6,429 nt of DNA from JAYUHK01 sp043767025 (lineage in GTDB: Bacteria > Bacteroidota > Bacteroidia > Chitinophagales > Saprospiraceae), in NCBI GenBank assembly GCA_043767025.1, contig JAYUHK010000133.1:1-6429 (forward strand), in the 5' to 3' direction. The stretch's first letter is position 1. The number at the start of each line of letters is the position of its first letter. Shown piece by piece: positions 1 to 6,275 of the stretch. The notes beneath the pieces are model-generated. The model did no database searches and was not told the origin of the DNA. It worked only from the letters and a program-made list of their open reading frames with translations. The position numbers and the translations under genes are program-made.

Positions 1-731
1 ATAGAAAGTGGGATTCGGAAGCCGTCTTCGCTGACTGCATAATTATCTTTGAGATTGTAATATTCGATGCCGCCACTGTAATTGAGCGTCGTACCCGTCG
101 AGTTAAATAATTTCGCAGCTACATCAATCGTCGAAAAAACCTGTTTTACAGTAGCTTTTGCAAACGTATCTGTCGTATGATTGTAACCATAAAAGTAGCG
201 ATTTTTTTGGTCGTAGCCTACGCTGGCGTTCAAAGTCAATTTATCGTTCAGATAATAATTGCCTGACACTGAACCACTTGTGTTGCCAAATCGCTGATTG
301 GCGAGTGACGAAAAGTTAGCAGAATGGTGTTTTGCTTGCAACAAAATATCGTATTCTTTTGCCGAAGTGAGGGCGTAAGAAGCATCTATATAAGGCGAGG
401 CGGGAATCCCGTAGCCAGCTTTCAGGAAGCCACGATAAGAGGGCGGCAGTGGCTCGGCTTTCATAGAAAGTGGGCGAAGTTTGGGCGGCTGATAAGTCAC
501 CGAAATACTTTTAGGAGAAATAGAATAATCCAGATTTTTGGTAATTGTGTCTGGCGTAGGCTGTATCGGCTGCGTTTTCAATCTTTCGGCTTCGATGAGT
601 CGAGCATCAAAATTTTTGATAACACTCTGTTTTTCAGAGGGTAAAGCCACTCCGCCCGATGTTTTTTGTGCAAAAAGCGAGTTGGACAAAATTGTCACAA
701 AAATCGCAATTAATATTTTTTTATTAGACAT
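1..731 (-). CDS. Outer-membrane beta-barrel protein, N-terminal 243 residues (3' end outside window)
   Basis: The frame is open from the ATG at 731 to the left edge with no stop, so only the N-terminal part is visible. Residues 1-21 form a signal peptide (SNKK, then a hydrophobic core) with a likely cut at LFA|QK. Residues 22-95 are a Pro/Lys-rich linker (SVTYQPPKLRPLSMKAEPLP). From about residue 100 the protein shows alternating amphipathic segments rich in Gly, Tyr, Asn and Ser (GFLKAGYGIPASPYIDASYA, SGSVSGNYYLNDKLTLNASV, TTLNYSGGIEYYNL), as expected of transmembrane beta-hairpins. No TonB box, plug domain or carboxypeptidase-like domain is visible in these 243 residues. From memory, proteins like this are often auto-named 'TonB-dependent receptor' in Bacteroidota, but the visible part gives no support for TonB-dependent transport. 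It starts 119 bp after the TPR gene on the same strand, so the two are probably functionally linked. The substrate or role is unknown. The barrel call is fairly sure; the function is not. Confidence 0.8.
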   Translation of the reverse strand, partial: MSNKKILIAIFVTILSNSLFAQKTSGGVALPSEKQSVIKNFDARLIEAERLKTQPIQPTPDTITKNLDYSISPKSISVTYQPPKLRPLSMKAEPLPPSYRGFLKAGYGIPASPYIDASYALTSAKEYDILLQAKHHSANFSSLANQRFGNTSGSVSGNYYLNDKLTLNASVGYDQKNRYFYGYNHTTDTFAKATVKQVFSTIDVAAKLFNSTGTTLNYSGGIEYYNLKDNYAVSEDGFRIPLS

Positions 732-793
732 AAAGTTTAAATAATTTTTTTGATTGTCATTTTTATTGGTATCAATTTTTCATTTTTACAAAT

Positions 794-829
794 AAAAAAA
801 TTAGCGTACCGTCGTTCATCACGAAGTAC
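794..829 (-). terminator. Weak hairpin plus T-tract between the TPR and barrel genes (possible attenuator)
   Basis: Read on the minus strand, 829-806 can fold as a stem with outer arm GTAC/GTAC and inner arm TCGT/ACGA. They are separated by one T-G wobble and one bulged C, around the loop GATGA. A run of seven T (800-794) follows after GCTAA. It starts 21 bp past the TPR stop codon. The stem is imperfect, short and not GC-rich, so at most partial termination is expected, which would lower expression of the downstream barrel gene relative to the TPR gene. No convincing promoter lies between this hairpin and the barrel ATG at 731, so some read-through would be needed. Confidence 0.3.
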
Positions 830-850
830 AAATTGACTTTTTTTTCGCTT

Positions 851-3800
851 CTAATTTCCGCCGTTGTCCATTTCCAACAAGCCGTTTCCGTCAGGTTTGC
901 TGACCTTCCTGCCTTTTTCGCGTGCGTCCAACTGCGAAAGTTTGGTTTTGGTGAGGCTCGTAATTTCTTTATCGGACGTATAGGTTTCCAAAACGGCTTC
1001 CAATGCGGCGCGCGCGTTGAAAAAGTCACCTTTTTCGGCATAAATATCGGACTGTAAAATGGTGCTTTTGGCGACCCAAATTTCATAATTGCCGCTTTCT
1101 TTGCTGGCGTTGGCACAAAGTTTTTCGGCAACATCGTAGTCGCGGCGCAAAAAGTAAATATTAGCGACCAAATACCGAGCTTCGGCGGTTTGTTCGTTGT
1201 CGCTCAATTTTGTCACTTGGTTGAAAGCGGTCAAAGCGCGGTCGTATTCTTTTTTGTCAAAAGCTACCTTTCCCAAATAAAAGTTGGCGGATGCTTGTTG
1301 TTCCTGTGATGCTTGTTGGTTTTTAGCCACTTTTTCAGCCAGTTCGACTACCGATTTTGAGTTGTTGGTGCGATACGCGCTGCGCAAAGCTCCCAACTGC
1401 GCCTCGAATCGAGCATCGTCGTTGGACGCAACTTTTTCCAGCTTTGTGTAATAATCAAAGGATTTATTGAAATCTTTGTCGCTGTTGTAAGCGATAAGAG
1501 CGGCTTTGTTGAGTGACTTTTCGTAATATTTTGAGCCTGCACCTTTCTGGATCACATTTTCGTAATCCACCAATGCTTTGGAGTATTGTTTTTGGGACGC
1601 AAAACACTCGCCTCGACGGAAATACGCCAGCAATCTATTCGTTCCGCTCGGATATTTCGTCAAATAATCCGTGTAGCCTTGCGATGCTTTTTCGTAATTT
1701 CCGAGTTCAAATTGCGATTCTGCGGCTTTAAAATTCAGATTGTCTTTTTCTCCCGAAGAAACTTTGTAGCCCGGCACCGTTTCTACGAAGGCAAAATAAT
1801 CGTCTGGTTTGTTCAAATCTTTAACATAAATTTCCTCCAAAGCTGACAGGGCATCTTTGGCTTCTTCCGCTTCAGGGTTGTTGGTAAAAACCTGTTTGTA
1901 GTAATTTATTGCCGTTTCTAACACGCCTTGATTGTAACTTATCAAGCCCAATTTTAGCAAAGCCTGCGTGATAAGCGGCGATTTTCCTTTGTATCCATTC
2001 ACGAGGGCTTTGAGCGGAATAGTTGCTTCTTTAAGTTTTCCATTTTCCTGATATGTGCTTCCTAATTCCAAAAGTGCGTCGTCGGCGTACTCCGAATTTG
2101 GAAAATCTTTTGTAATTTTTTCTAATAAAATAATCTTCGAATCGCCGTCACCACGCAAGCCCTGAATGATCGCTTTTTGATAAATCGCATAGACGTAACC
2201 CGTCGTTTTGCTCTGGATAGCGTCGTCATAATATTTCACAGCAGCATCGTAATTATTTTGTTTGAACAAACAATCGCCTGCGCGAAGGGTCGCGTCGCCC
2301 AAAATTTGATTTTTTACATAGTTGTTTTTCAACGTATTTCCGTCCGATTTGATACCCGTCACTGCGTCCTGAAAGTAACCGCGTGCGCCACTGTAATTTT
2401 TTTGTTTGAGATAATTGTAGCCTTGCAAATAATTTCCTGTATTGAGAGAGGCTTCGGCGGGCAGCTCGTCGTCGTTATTTTTGGCATAGCTCAAAAATTT
2501 GGTCATATAGTTGCGACTTGTTTCATAATCTTTCCGCGAATTTGCCAAGTCGCCCATCCAAAAACTCGCCAAAGCCGTTGTTTTAGGGTCTATTGAGCGG
2601 TCGAGTGATTTTGTAAAATAACTTCTCGCCTCATCATTTTTGCCCTCATTGTAGAGTTGCACGCCTTTCAAGTAGGCTACTTTTTGGTAAGTTTCTCGGA
2701 TTTTGGAGGACTGATTGGGAAGTTCGTCCATGATTTGGAGGGCTTTGTCGTAGTCGCGCGTACTCAAAAATAGGTAGCTCAATACCGACTGCGCCTCTGC
2801 GTATTGAGGCGAACTGCTCTTGATTTTTTGCAAGGCAGCAATGGCTTCGCGGTCATATTTTTGCTCATAACTCAACTTTCCGTAATTCAACAACGCCTCC
2901 GACTGGGTGCTTTTGTCAAAGTCCAAACGACTTGCTCCTCCAAATGCGTTGCGGGCAGAAGTTTTGTTCCCCAACCGCAAATAACAATCCCCAAGATAGT
3001 AGTTTGCGTTTTGCCCAACGACTGTGTTGAGCGAAGATGCCGCCTCAAAGTGCGTCACAGCTTTCTGATATTTTTCATTTTTATACTGCACAAAGCCGAC
3101 TTGATAATGCTCATCTGGACGCAAGTTATTCGTTGAGTTTGCGTAGTATTCCAAGAGTGGAAGTGCTTTTTGGTAGTCTTTTTTCTCAAAATACGACTGC
3201 CCAACCAGCTGACTCATTTCGGGCTTGTTGCGAATATCGCCACTCAATTTTGGCTCGGCATATTCTATGACTTTATCAAATTTATTTTGCAAAAAATAGA
3301 TTTGTGTGACATAATATGGAACTGAACTTCCATACAATTTGGACGCTCCACAACGCTCAAAACCTTTGATAGCTCCGTTAAAATCATTTTCATAAAAGCA
3401 ACACACGGCGTGGTAATAATTCGACGGATAGTAATAATCGCCTTCTTTTTCTTTTATTCCTCCAAAAGCGGCTTTCGCCTGACCGAATTTTTTTTGGATA
3501 AAATACGCGTAACCTGTCTTAAATCGAACTTCCGTGCGCTGCTCGGCAGAAAGATTTCCGTTTTCGGCAAGGCGATAATATTCGAGTGCTTTTTCAAATT
3601 TTCCGCTCCGGTAGTAGTAGTTGGCTACGTCGAGTACGGCACTACCCGCCACTGGCTCGGGTGCGTGATTGCGTATAAAATCCAAAATCAACTGCTCTCC
3701 TTCGGGCAAACCGAGCCGAATCGCACAGCGTGCATCGTACATCTCTGCATCGGTGCGCAACATTCCAAAGTTGGGTTCGTTTTGCGGGTTTTGTTGGGCA

Positions 3801-3976
3801 AGTAATTTTTTGAACTCATCGCGCGACTGCGAATACAGTCCGCGGTCATAAAATTCTACGCCGCGTTTGTAGGCGAGTTGAAGCTCCGTAAATACTGCGG
3901 TTGCGGGCTGTGCAAACACCGAAATCGCAGCCTGCAATAGGATAAAAGCCGCTAAAAAAATGCGTCTAAAAAACAT
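851..3976 (-). CDS. Large periplasmic tetratricopeptide-repeat (TPR) protein
   Basis: This is a complete 1041-residue protein (ATG at 3976, TAG at 851-853). Residues 1-22 are a Sec signal peptide (FFRRIF, hydrophobic core) cut at VFA|Q. There is no lipobox, so it should be soluble in the periplasm or bound to a membrane partner. The rest is almost entirely TPR-like helix pairs; I count about 23 by eye, such as YRSGKFEKALEYYRLA, YFEKKDYQKALPLLEYY, YNSDKDFNKSFDYYTKL and FDKKEYDRALTAFNQV. Each has the Tyr/Phe, Gly/Lys-x-Tyr/Phe, Ala and aromatic positions of the TPR consensus. No enzymatic motif is visible. The last 20 or so residues are a charged, Gly/Asn-rich tail (PDGNGLLEMDNGGN). TPR solenoids bind other proteins, so a scaffold role in the envelope is inferred. 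RAST-style annotation calls such proteins 'putative component of TonB system', a label I recall but cannot support here. The next gene downstream is an outer-membrane barrel. The ATG is preferred because the signal peptide begins exactly there. Confidence 0.9.
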   Translation of the reverse strand: MFFRRIFLAAFILLQAAISVFAQPATAVFTELQLAYKRGVEFYDRGLYSQSRDEFKKLLAQQNPQNEPNFGMLRTDAEMYDARCAIRLGLPEGEQLILDFIRNHAPEPVAGSAVLDVANYYYRSGKFEKALEYYRLAENGNLSAEQRTEVRFKTGYAYFIQKKFGQAKAAFGGIKEKEGDYYYPSNYYHAVCCFYENDFNGAIKGFERCGASKLYGSSVPYYVTQIYFLQNKFDKVIEYAEPKLSGDIRNKPEMSQLVGQSYFEKKDYQKALPLLEYYANSTNNLRPDEHYQVGFVQYKNEKYQKAVTHFEAASSLNTVVGQNANYYLGDCYLRLGNKTSARNAFGGASRLDFDKSTQSEALLNYGKLSYEQKYDREAIAALQKIKSSSPQYAEAQSVLSYLFLSTRDYDKALQIMDELPNQSSKIRETYQKVAYLKGVQLYNEGKNDEARSYFTKSLDRSIDPKTTALASFWMGDLANSRKDYETSRNYMTKFLSYAKNNDDELPAEASLNTGNYLQGYNYLKQKNYSGARGYFQDAVTGIKSDGNTLKNNYVKNQILGDATLRAGDCLFKQNNYDAAVKYYDDAIQSKTTGYVYAIYQKAIIQGLRGDGDSKIILLEKITKDFPNSEYADDALLELGSTYQENGKLKEATIPLKALVNGYKGKSPLITQALLKLGLISYNQGVLETAINYYKQVFTNNPEAEEAKDALSALEEIYVKDLNKPDDYFAFVETVPGYKVSSGEKDNLNFKAAESQFELGNYEKASQGYTDYLTKYPSGTNRLLAYFRRGECFASQKQYSKALVDYENVIQKGAGSKYYEKSLNKAALIAYNSDKDFNKSFDYYTKLEKVASNDDARFEAQLGALRSAYRTNNSKSVVELAEKVAKNQQASQEQQASANFYLGKVAFDKKEYDRALTAFNQVTKLSDNEQTAEARYLVANIYFLRRDYDVAEKLCANASKESGNYEIWVAKSTILQSDIYAEKGDFFNARAALEAVLETYTSDKEITSLTKTKLSQLDAREKGRKVSKPDGNGLLEMDNGGN

Positions 3977-4002
3977 ATATTTAAAGTTTGGTTAAATAAG
4001 TA

Positions 4003-4032
4003 GTTATAAGTTTTTAGTTTTTAGTTTTTAGT
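4003..4032. repeat. Tandem heptamer repeat GTTTTTA upstream of the TPR gene
   Basis: Three exact copies of GTTTTTA lie head to tail at 4010-4016, 4017-4023 and 4024-4030, followed by GT. They are preceded by a degenerate copy, GTTATAA, at 4003-4009. On the coding strand this reads ACTAAAA-type repeats ending about 27-34 bp before the TPR start codon, so the array lies in the leader or promoter of that gene. From memory, runs of CTAAAAA are common between genes in Bacteroidota genomes. A change in copy number would shift spacing by 7 bp. Confidence 0.85.
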
Positions 4033-4086
4033 CATCATAAACTATTGAAAACCAACGAACTATGTCGAATATTAAATGTCATCTAT

Positions 4087-4104
4087 TTAAGTGTGAGAAC
4101 TTAA
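4087..4104. repeat. Operator-like dyad TTAAGT-N6-ACTTAA
   Basis: Perfect 6-bp arms (4087-4092 and 4099-4104) surround a 6-bp spacer, about 110-130 bp upstream of the TPR start codon. The size and symmetry fit a dimeric-regulator site, but an 18-bp AT-rich dyad in AT-rich DNA can arise by chance. I found no convincing TTTG/TAnnTTTG promoter in 3977-4254, so its placement relative to a promoter is unknown. Confidence 0.3.
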
Positions 4105-4162
4105 CAAAATTTGGACTGGTAAAATAACGCATTAATTAGTACTTTTCATTGTATAGGACACA

Positions 4163-4200
4163 TCATTTTTTAAATAATATTTTTATTCGCCAAAAAATGA
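4163..4200 (-). terminator. AT-rich inverted repeat after the adaptor gene, possible weak terminator
   Basis: Arms TCATTTTTT (4163-4171) and AAAAAATGA (4192-4200) are exact 9-bp inverted repeats around a 20-nt AT-rich loop. They lie 55-92 bp past the adaptor stop codon. It is the only stem of this size in the 278-bp gap and sits where the lipoprotein-adaptor transcript should end. The stem has few G-C pairs and no clean T-tract after it, so its activity as an intrinsic terminator is doubtful. Confidence 0.3.
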
Positions 4201-4254
4201 CGCGATTGGAGGTTTTTCTTCGCTGAAAAATTGCGTTTTGTGCTGCTCGAAAGT

Positions 4255-5379
4255 TTATTCTTCGGCTTTATTTTTCAAACTCATCAGTAAAGTGTAGGCA
4301 TTTTGGACGACTATATTTTTGTTGGCAAGCTGTGTCGAATTTTTAATTTCTATCCGTCCGTTTTCGGTCGCGCCAGTTTGCACTTCCACCATCTCGAATT
4401 GCTGGCTCGCCACCGAGATAAAAACAAATTCTTTGCCCCCAAAACTAATCACAGCGTCTTCGGGCAAGACGCTGGAAATCTTGTTTTCGACTTCTATTTC
4501 GGCGTTCATGTAGGTGCCGGGCAGCAGATTTTTGTCATAGTCCAAAAAATGGCAATGAACTTCGGCGGTGTGGTCGGGGCTGATGTCTTTGCTGATTAAA
4601 ATTATTTCGCAGGGGTGTTTTTTGCTGGGTTCGGTGTTGGTGTAGCAAATTAATTTCTGTCCGATGCGGAGTTTTGCTACATCTTTTTCGAATATTTTTA
4701 GGTTCAAATGTATGTCCGTAGGGTTCACTAACTCAAAAAGTACATCGCTGGGCGTTACATATTTACCAATATTTACGTTTACTTTGGACACAAAACCGTC
4801 GATGGGCGAAAAAATATTTACAGTTTTTATGATGTTTTGAGCAGTAACGGTTGCGGGGAGTATGCCAGCCAATTCCATTTTTGCTTGCAGGGCTTTTACT
4901 ATTATTTGTTGGTGTTCGTGCTCGGCTTGTACGGGTTGCAGGTCGGCAGCAGCGATTACTTTTTCGTCAAAAAGCGTTTGTTGGCGCACTAATTGGGTGT
5001 TCAAGAGCTGCAAACTCACTTTGGCGGCGAGGTAGTCTTGTTGTAATTGTATGAACTGAATGTCCTCAATAGTGGCTATTATTTGCCCTTTTTTGAGGTG
5101 CATTCCGGGCAGCAACTGCGTGTTTTTGAGGTAGCCGCCCATCGGAAAGCTAATAGAAACCATATTTTGAGGCGGGACATCTATCTTACCGCTCACTCTT
5201 AACCGACTGGCTACCCCTTCATTTTGTAGCTGACCGACTTCGATAGCTGCATTTTTGAGTTGCCCGTCTGTAAGAGTGAGCAGGTTTGTTTGGGGCATTT
5301 GCTCGACTATTTCTTCTTTTTTGTGGCTGCACGAGAGCGCAGCAAATGCCAAACAAACAACGATAGATGTTTTTTTCAT
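4255..5379 (-). CDS. RND efflux periplasmic adaptor lipoprotein (CzcB/CusB-like membrane fusion protein)
   Basis: This is a 374-residue membrane fusion protein that would link an inner-membrane RND pump to an outer-membrane channel, usually for metal cations in this family. I chose the ATG at 5379. A frame-extending GTG at 5391 adds four residues (VQN) ahead of the signal peptide and is less likely. Residues 1-17 are a lipoprotein signal with ALSC at 14-17, a relaxed lipobox. SHKKEE follows the Cys; the acidic pair may act as the Bacteroidota surface-export signal. Domains in order: first lipoyl half about 72-107 (LLPGMHLKKGQIIATIED), alpha-hairpin about 108-175, second lipoyl half about 186-220 (SPIDGFVSKVNVNIGKYV), beta-barrel about 222-300 (HTAEVHCHFLDYDKNLLPGT, typical of CzcB-type adaptors), and membrane-proximal domain to 374. 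The N-terminal Met cluster of E. coli CusB is absent, so substrate is open. It follows the lipoprotein gene by 25 bp, with no pump or channel gene beside it. Confidence 0.9.
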   Translation of the reverse strand: MKKTSIVVCLAFAALSCSHKKEEIVEQMPQTNLLTLTDGQLKNAAIEVGQLQNEGVASRLRVSGKIDVPPQNMVSISFPMGGYLKNTQLLPGMHLKKGQIIATIEDIQFIQLQQDYLAAKVSLQLLNTQLVRQQTLFDEKVIAAADLQPVQAEHEHQQIIVKALQAKMELAGILPATVTAQNIIKTVNIFSPIDGFVSKVNVNIGKYVTPSDVLFELVNPTDIHLNLKIFEKDVAKLRIGQKLICYTNTEPSKKHPCEIILISKDISPDHTAEVHCHFLDYDKNLLPGTYMNAEIEVENKISSVLPEDAVISFGGKEFVFISVASQQFEMVEVQTGATENGRIEIKNSTQLANKNIVVQNAYTLLMSLKNKAEE

Positions 5380-5404
5380 ATTTTGAACCACTTTCGCGGA
5401 AATC

Positions 5405-5926
5405 TTACTGGCACGAAATCTTGTCGAGCACTTCCGTAAATACCGCTTTTGTAGCGTCTTTGAAAACTAAATTTCCGTCATTTTTAGGATCCATCAATTC
5501 ACCTCTTTTGATAGAAAGTTTGTTGTTTTCAATTTTCATAATTTTTGTTTCGGTCTGGTTGTTGCCTTCGATTTGGTACTTGTACATCAGTTCCATTTCG
5601 TTGGCTGCGTTCAGTTTGCCGGTCAAAGTGCCGTAAGCACCGTCTTTTTGCCACGGGCTCCAAGTCATTTCGCCCCTGATGTCGTCGCTGCTCAATATCC
5701 GCACGCGCACTGTCGTAGTGTCGCGGTTCAGCGCTTTTTGGAAACAATAATCGCCTTTCAGCACTTCAGGCTGCGCTGGTTTTGCTGCTGCCGCAGTTTC
5801 TTTTGTTTCTGCTGTGGTCGTTTCTTTTACGGGTGGCTTTTCTTGCTTGGTAGTGCTTGCGTTGTTGCAAGAAAAAGCGAGTAGCGCAATGCAAAAGCCG
5901 ACTGATTGGTAAGCTAATTTTTTCAT
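5405..5926 (-). CDS. Uncharacterised lipoprotein, first gene of the adaptor unit
   Basis: A complete 173-residue protein (ATG 5926, TAA 5405-5407). Residues 1-20 are a lipoprotein signal peptide (MKKLAYQ, hydrophobic core, LLAFSC), with Cys20 as the lipid-modified residue. Residues 21-55 are a Thr/Ala/Lys/Pro/Glu-rich linker. The folded part (about 57-173) is a beta-rich domain beginning GDYCFQKALNRDTTTVRVRI and running through DIRGEMTWSPWQKDGAYGTL and MELMYKYQIEGNNQTETKI. This alternation (short strand, GxM/L, KDGAYGTLTGK, polar strand) resembles, from memory, a widespread Bacteroidota family of small lipoproteins of unknown function. Cys61 and Cys172, near the two ends of the domain, could form a disulfide. 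The residues after Cys20 (NNASTTK) are not acidic, unlike the adaptor's, so this one may stay on the periplasmic side. Close spacing to the adaptor suggests shared transcription and perhaps an accessory role in efflux or stress sensing; that is inference. Confidence 0.85.
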   Translation of the reverse strand: MKKLAYQSVGFCIALLAFSCNNASTTKQEKPPVKETTTAETKETAAAAKPAQPEVLKGDYCFQKALNRDTTTVRVRILSSDDIRGEMTWSPWQKDGAYGTLTGKLNAANEMELMYKYQIEGNNQTETKIMKIENNKLSIKRGELMDPKNDGNLVFKDATKAVFTEVLDKISCQ

Positions 5927-6062
5927 TTTTGTTGGTTTGAAAGTTAAATGTTTAATGAATTAAAATAATAAATAAATATTTTGAGAAAATTTTTATTTTA
6001 CGTTGATTGGTTGAAAAATGGGTAACATCTACGACAAATATTAAAATTATAAATTTGTGGCA
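5927..6062 (-). other. AT-rich 5' leader of the lipoprotein-adaptor unit
   Basis: If the 6063-6092 promoter is used, transcripts carry about 130 untranslated bases before the ATG at 5926. The stretch is strongly AT-rich with no Shine-Dalgarno; AACAAAA directly precedes the start codon. I see no riboswitch-like structure or leader peptide. A second, weaker promoter could lie within it: AATATTTG at 6035-6042, with TTTG 20 bp upstream supplied by the main promoter's own -7 element. Confidence 0.5.
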
Positions 6063-6066
6063 CAAA
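6054..6066. promoter_or_regulatory. Palindrome TTTGTG-G-CACAAA over the predicted transcription start
   Basis: Perfect 6-bp arms around a single G, overlapping the downstream end of the TATTTTTG element (6063-6070) and the expected start site. A bound regulator here would block RNA polymerase, so it is a candidate repressor operator for the lipoprotein-adaptor unit. The regulator is not identifiable. Confidence 0.45.
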
Positions 6067-6092
6067 AATACAATATTTTACATTTAATCAAA
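6063..6092 (-). promoter_or_regulatory. Bacteroidota-type promoter for the lipoprotein-adaptor unit
   Basis: On the minus strand, TTTG (6092-6089) and TATTTTTG (6070-6063) are separated by 18 bp. This matches the known Bacteroidota primary sigma factor pattern, -33 TTTG and -7 TAnnTTTG, at every defined base. A long A/T block (6090-6112: nine A, TCAA, ten T on the plus strand) overlaps and flanks the -33 box and could act as bent or UP-element-like DNA. It lies between the upstream terminator and the lipoprotein start, where a promoter is needed. Confidence 0.7.
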
Positions 6093-6122
6093 AAAAAATC
6101 AATTTTTTTTTTAAAATGATTT

Positions 6123-6135
6123 ATTTGTGTGGCAC
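6123..6135. promoter_or_regulatory. Second copy of the operator-like motif, ATTTGTGTGGCAC
   Basis: ATTTGTGTGGCAC matches ATTTGTGGCAC at 6053-6063 except for an inserted TG. It starts 31 bp upstream of the -33 box. A pair of related sites, one over the start site and one upstream, is a common arrangement for cooperative binding or looping. The right half-site (CACAAA) is missing here, so this copy may be a weak site or chance. Confidence 0.3.
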
Positions 6136-6166
6136 CATTTTTTGGATTTGGAAAAGGGTAGGGAAG

Positions 6167-6187
6167 CTGTTTGACAAAAGCAAACAG
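6167..6187. repeat. Inverted repeat CTGTTTG-N7-CAAACAG
   Basis: Exact 7-bp arms (6167-6173 and 6181-6187) with a 7-bp spacer, lying between the strong terminator and the lipoprotein promoter. There is no T-tract on the minus-strand side, so it is not a terminator for the right-edge gene. It could be an operator or a chance dyad. Confidence 0.35.
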
Positions 6188-6209
6188 TAAAAAAAGGGTT
6201 TTGAGAGGC

Positions 6210-6260
6210 AACAAAAAAAGTCCCAACAAGAGCGCAGCTCTTGTTGGGACTTTTTTTGTT
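6210..6260 (-). terminator. Strong intrinsic terminator, bidirectional
   Basis: A perfect 24-bp stem (6210-6233 pairing with 6237-6260) closes on a 3-nt GCA loop. Its core GTCCCAACAAGAGC is flanked by seven A on one side and seven T on the other, so either strand gives a hairpin followed by a U-run. It begins 15 bp after the stop codon of the right-edge gene and separates that gene from the lipoprotein-adaptor unit. Confidence 0.95.
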
Positions 6261-6275
6261 ATTATTTTAGCTTTT

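Noticed and set aside
1..474. 12-bp direct repeat ATAGAAAGTGGG at 1-12 and 463-474
   Set aside because: Both copies are in the same coding frame of the barrel gene and encode PLS plus part of a codon; no flanking structure, so coincidence is enough.
772..1134. Minus-strand 120-residue frame overlapping the end of the TPR gene
   Set aside because: It is mostly a shifted reading of the TPR gene, is unusually rich in Pro/Lys, and its only independent part is about 25 codons past the TPR stop.
2177..2596. Plus-strand 139-residue hydrophobic frame inside the TPR gene
   Set aside because: It is antisense to well-supported TPR repeats; Val/Ile/Phe-rich antisense frames are expected opposite Asp/Asn/Lys/Tyr-rich coding sequence.
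851..3976. Identifying the TPR protein as SprE/PorW of the gliding/T9SS machinery
   Set aside because: SprE/PorW are lipoproteins as I know them, whereas this protein has a plain signal peptide and no lipobox, and its neighbours are not gliding genes.
3977..4254. A promoter for the TPR gene
   Set aside because: I looked for TTTG-N17-23-TAnnTTTG on the minus strand; only poor matches (for example TAGTTTAT without a suitable -33 box) were found.
4255..5379. Calling the adaptor CusB with copper specificity
   Set aside because: The N-terminal Met residues used by E. coli CusB for copper are not present, and no pump is adjacent to indicate the substrate.
6047..6229. Minus-strand 60-residue open frame rich in Leu, Phe and Lys
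   Set aside because: It runs across the promoter and AT-rich leader, has homopolymer-driven Lys/Phe content and no recognisable signal; it is a by-product of AT-rich DNA.
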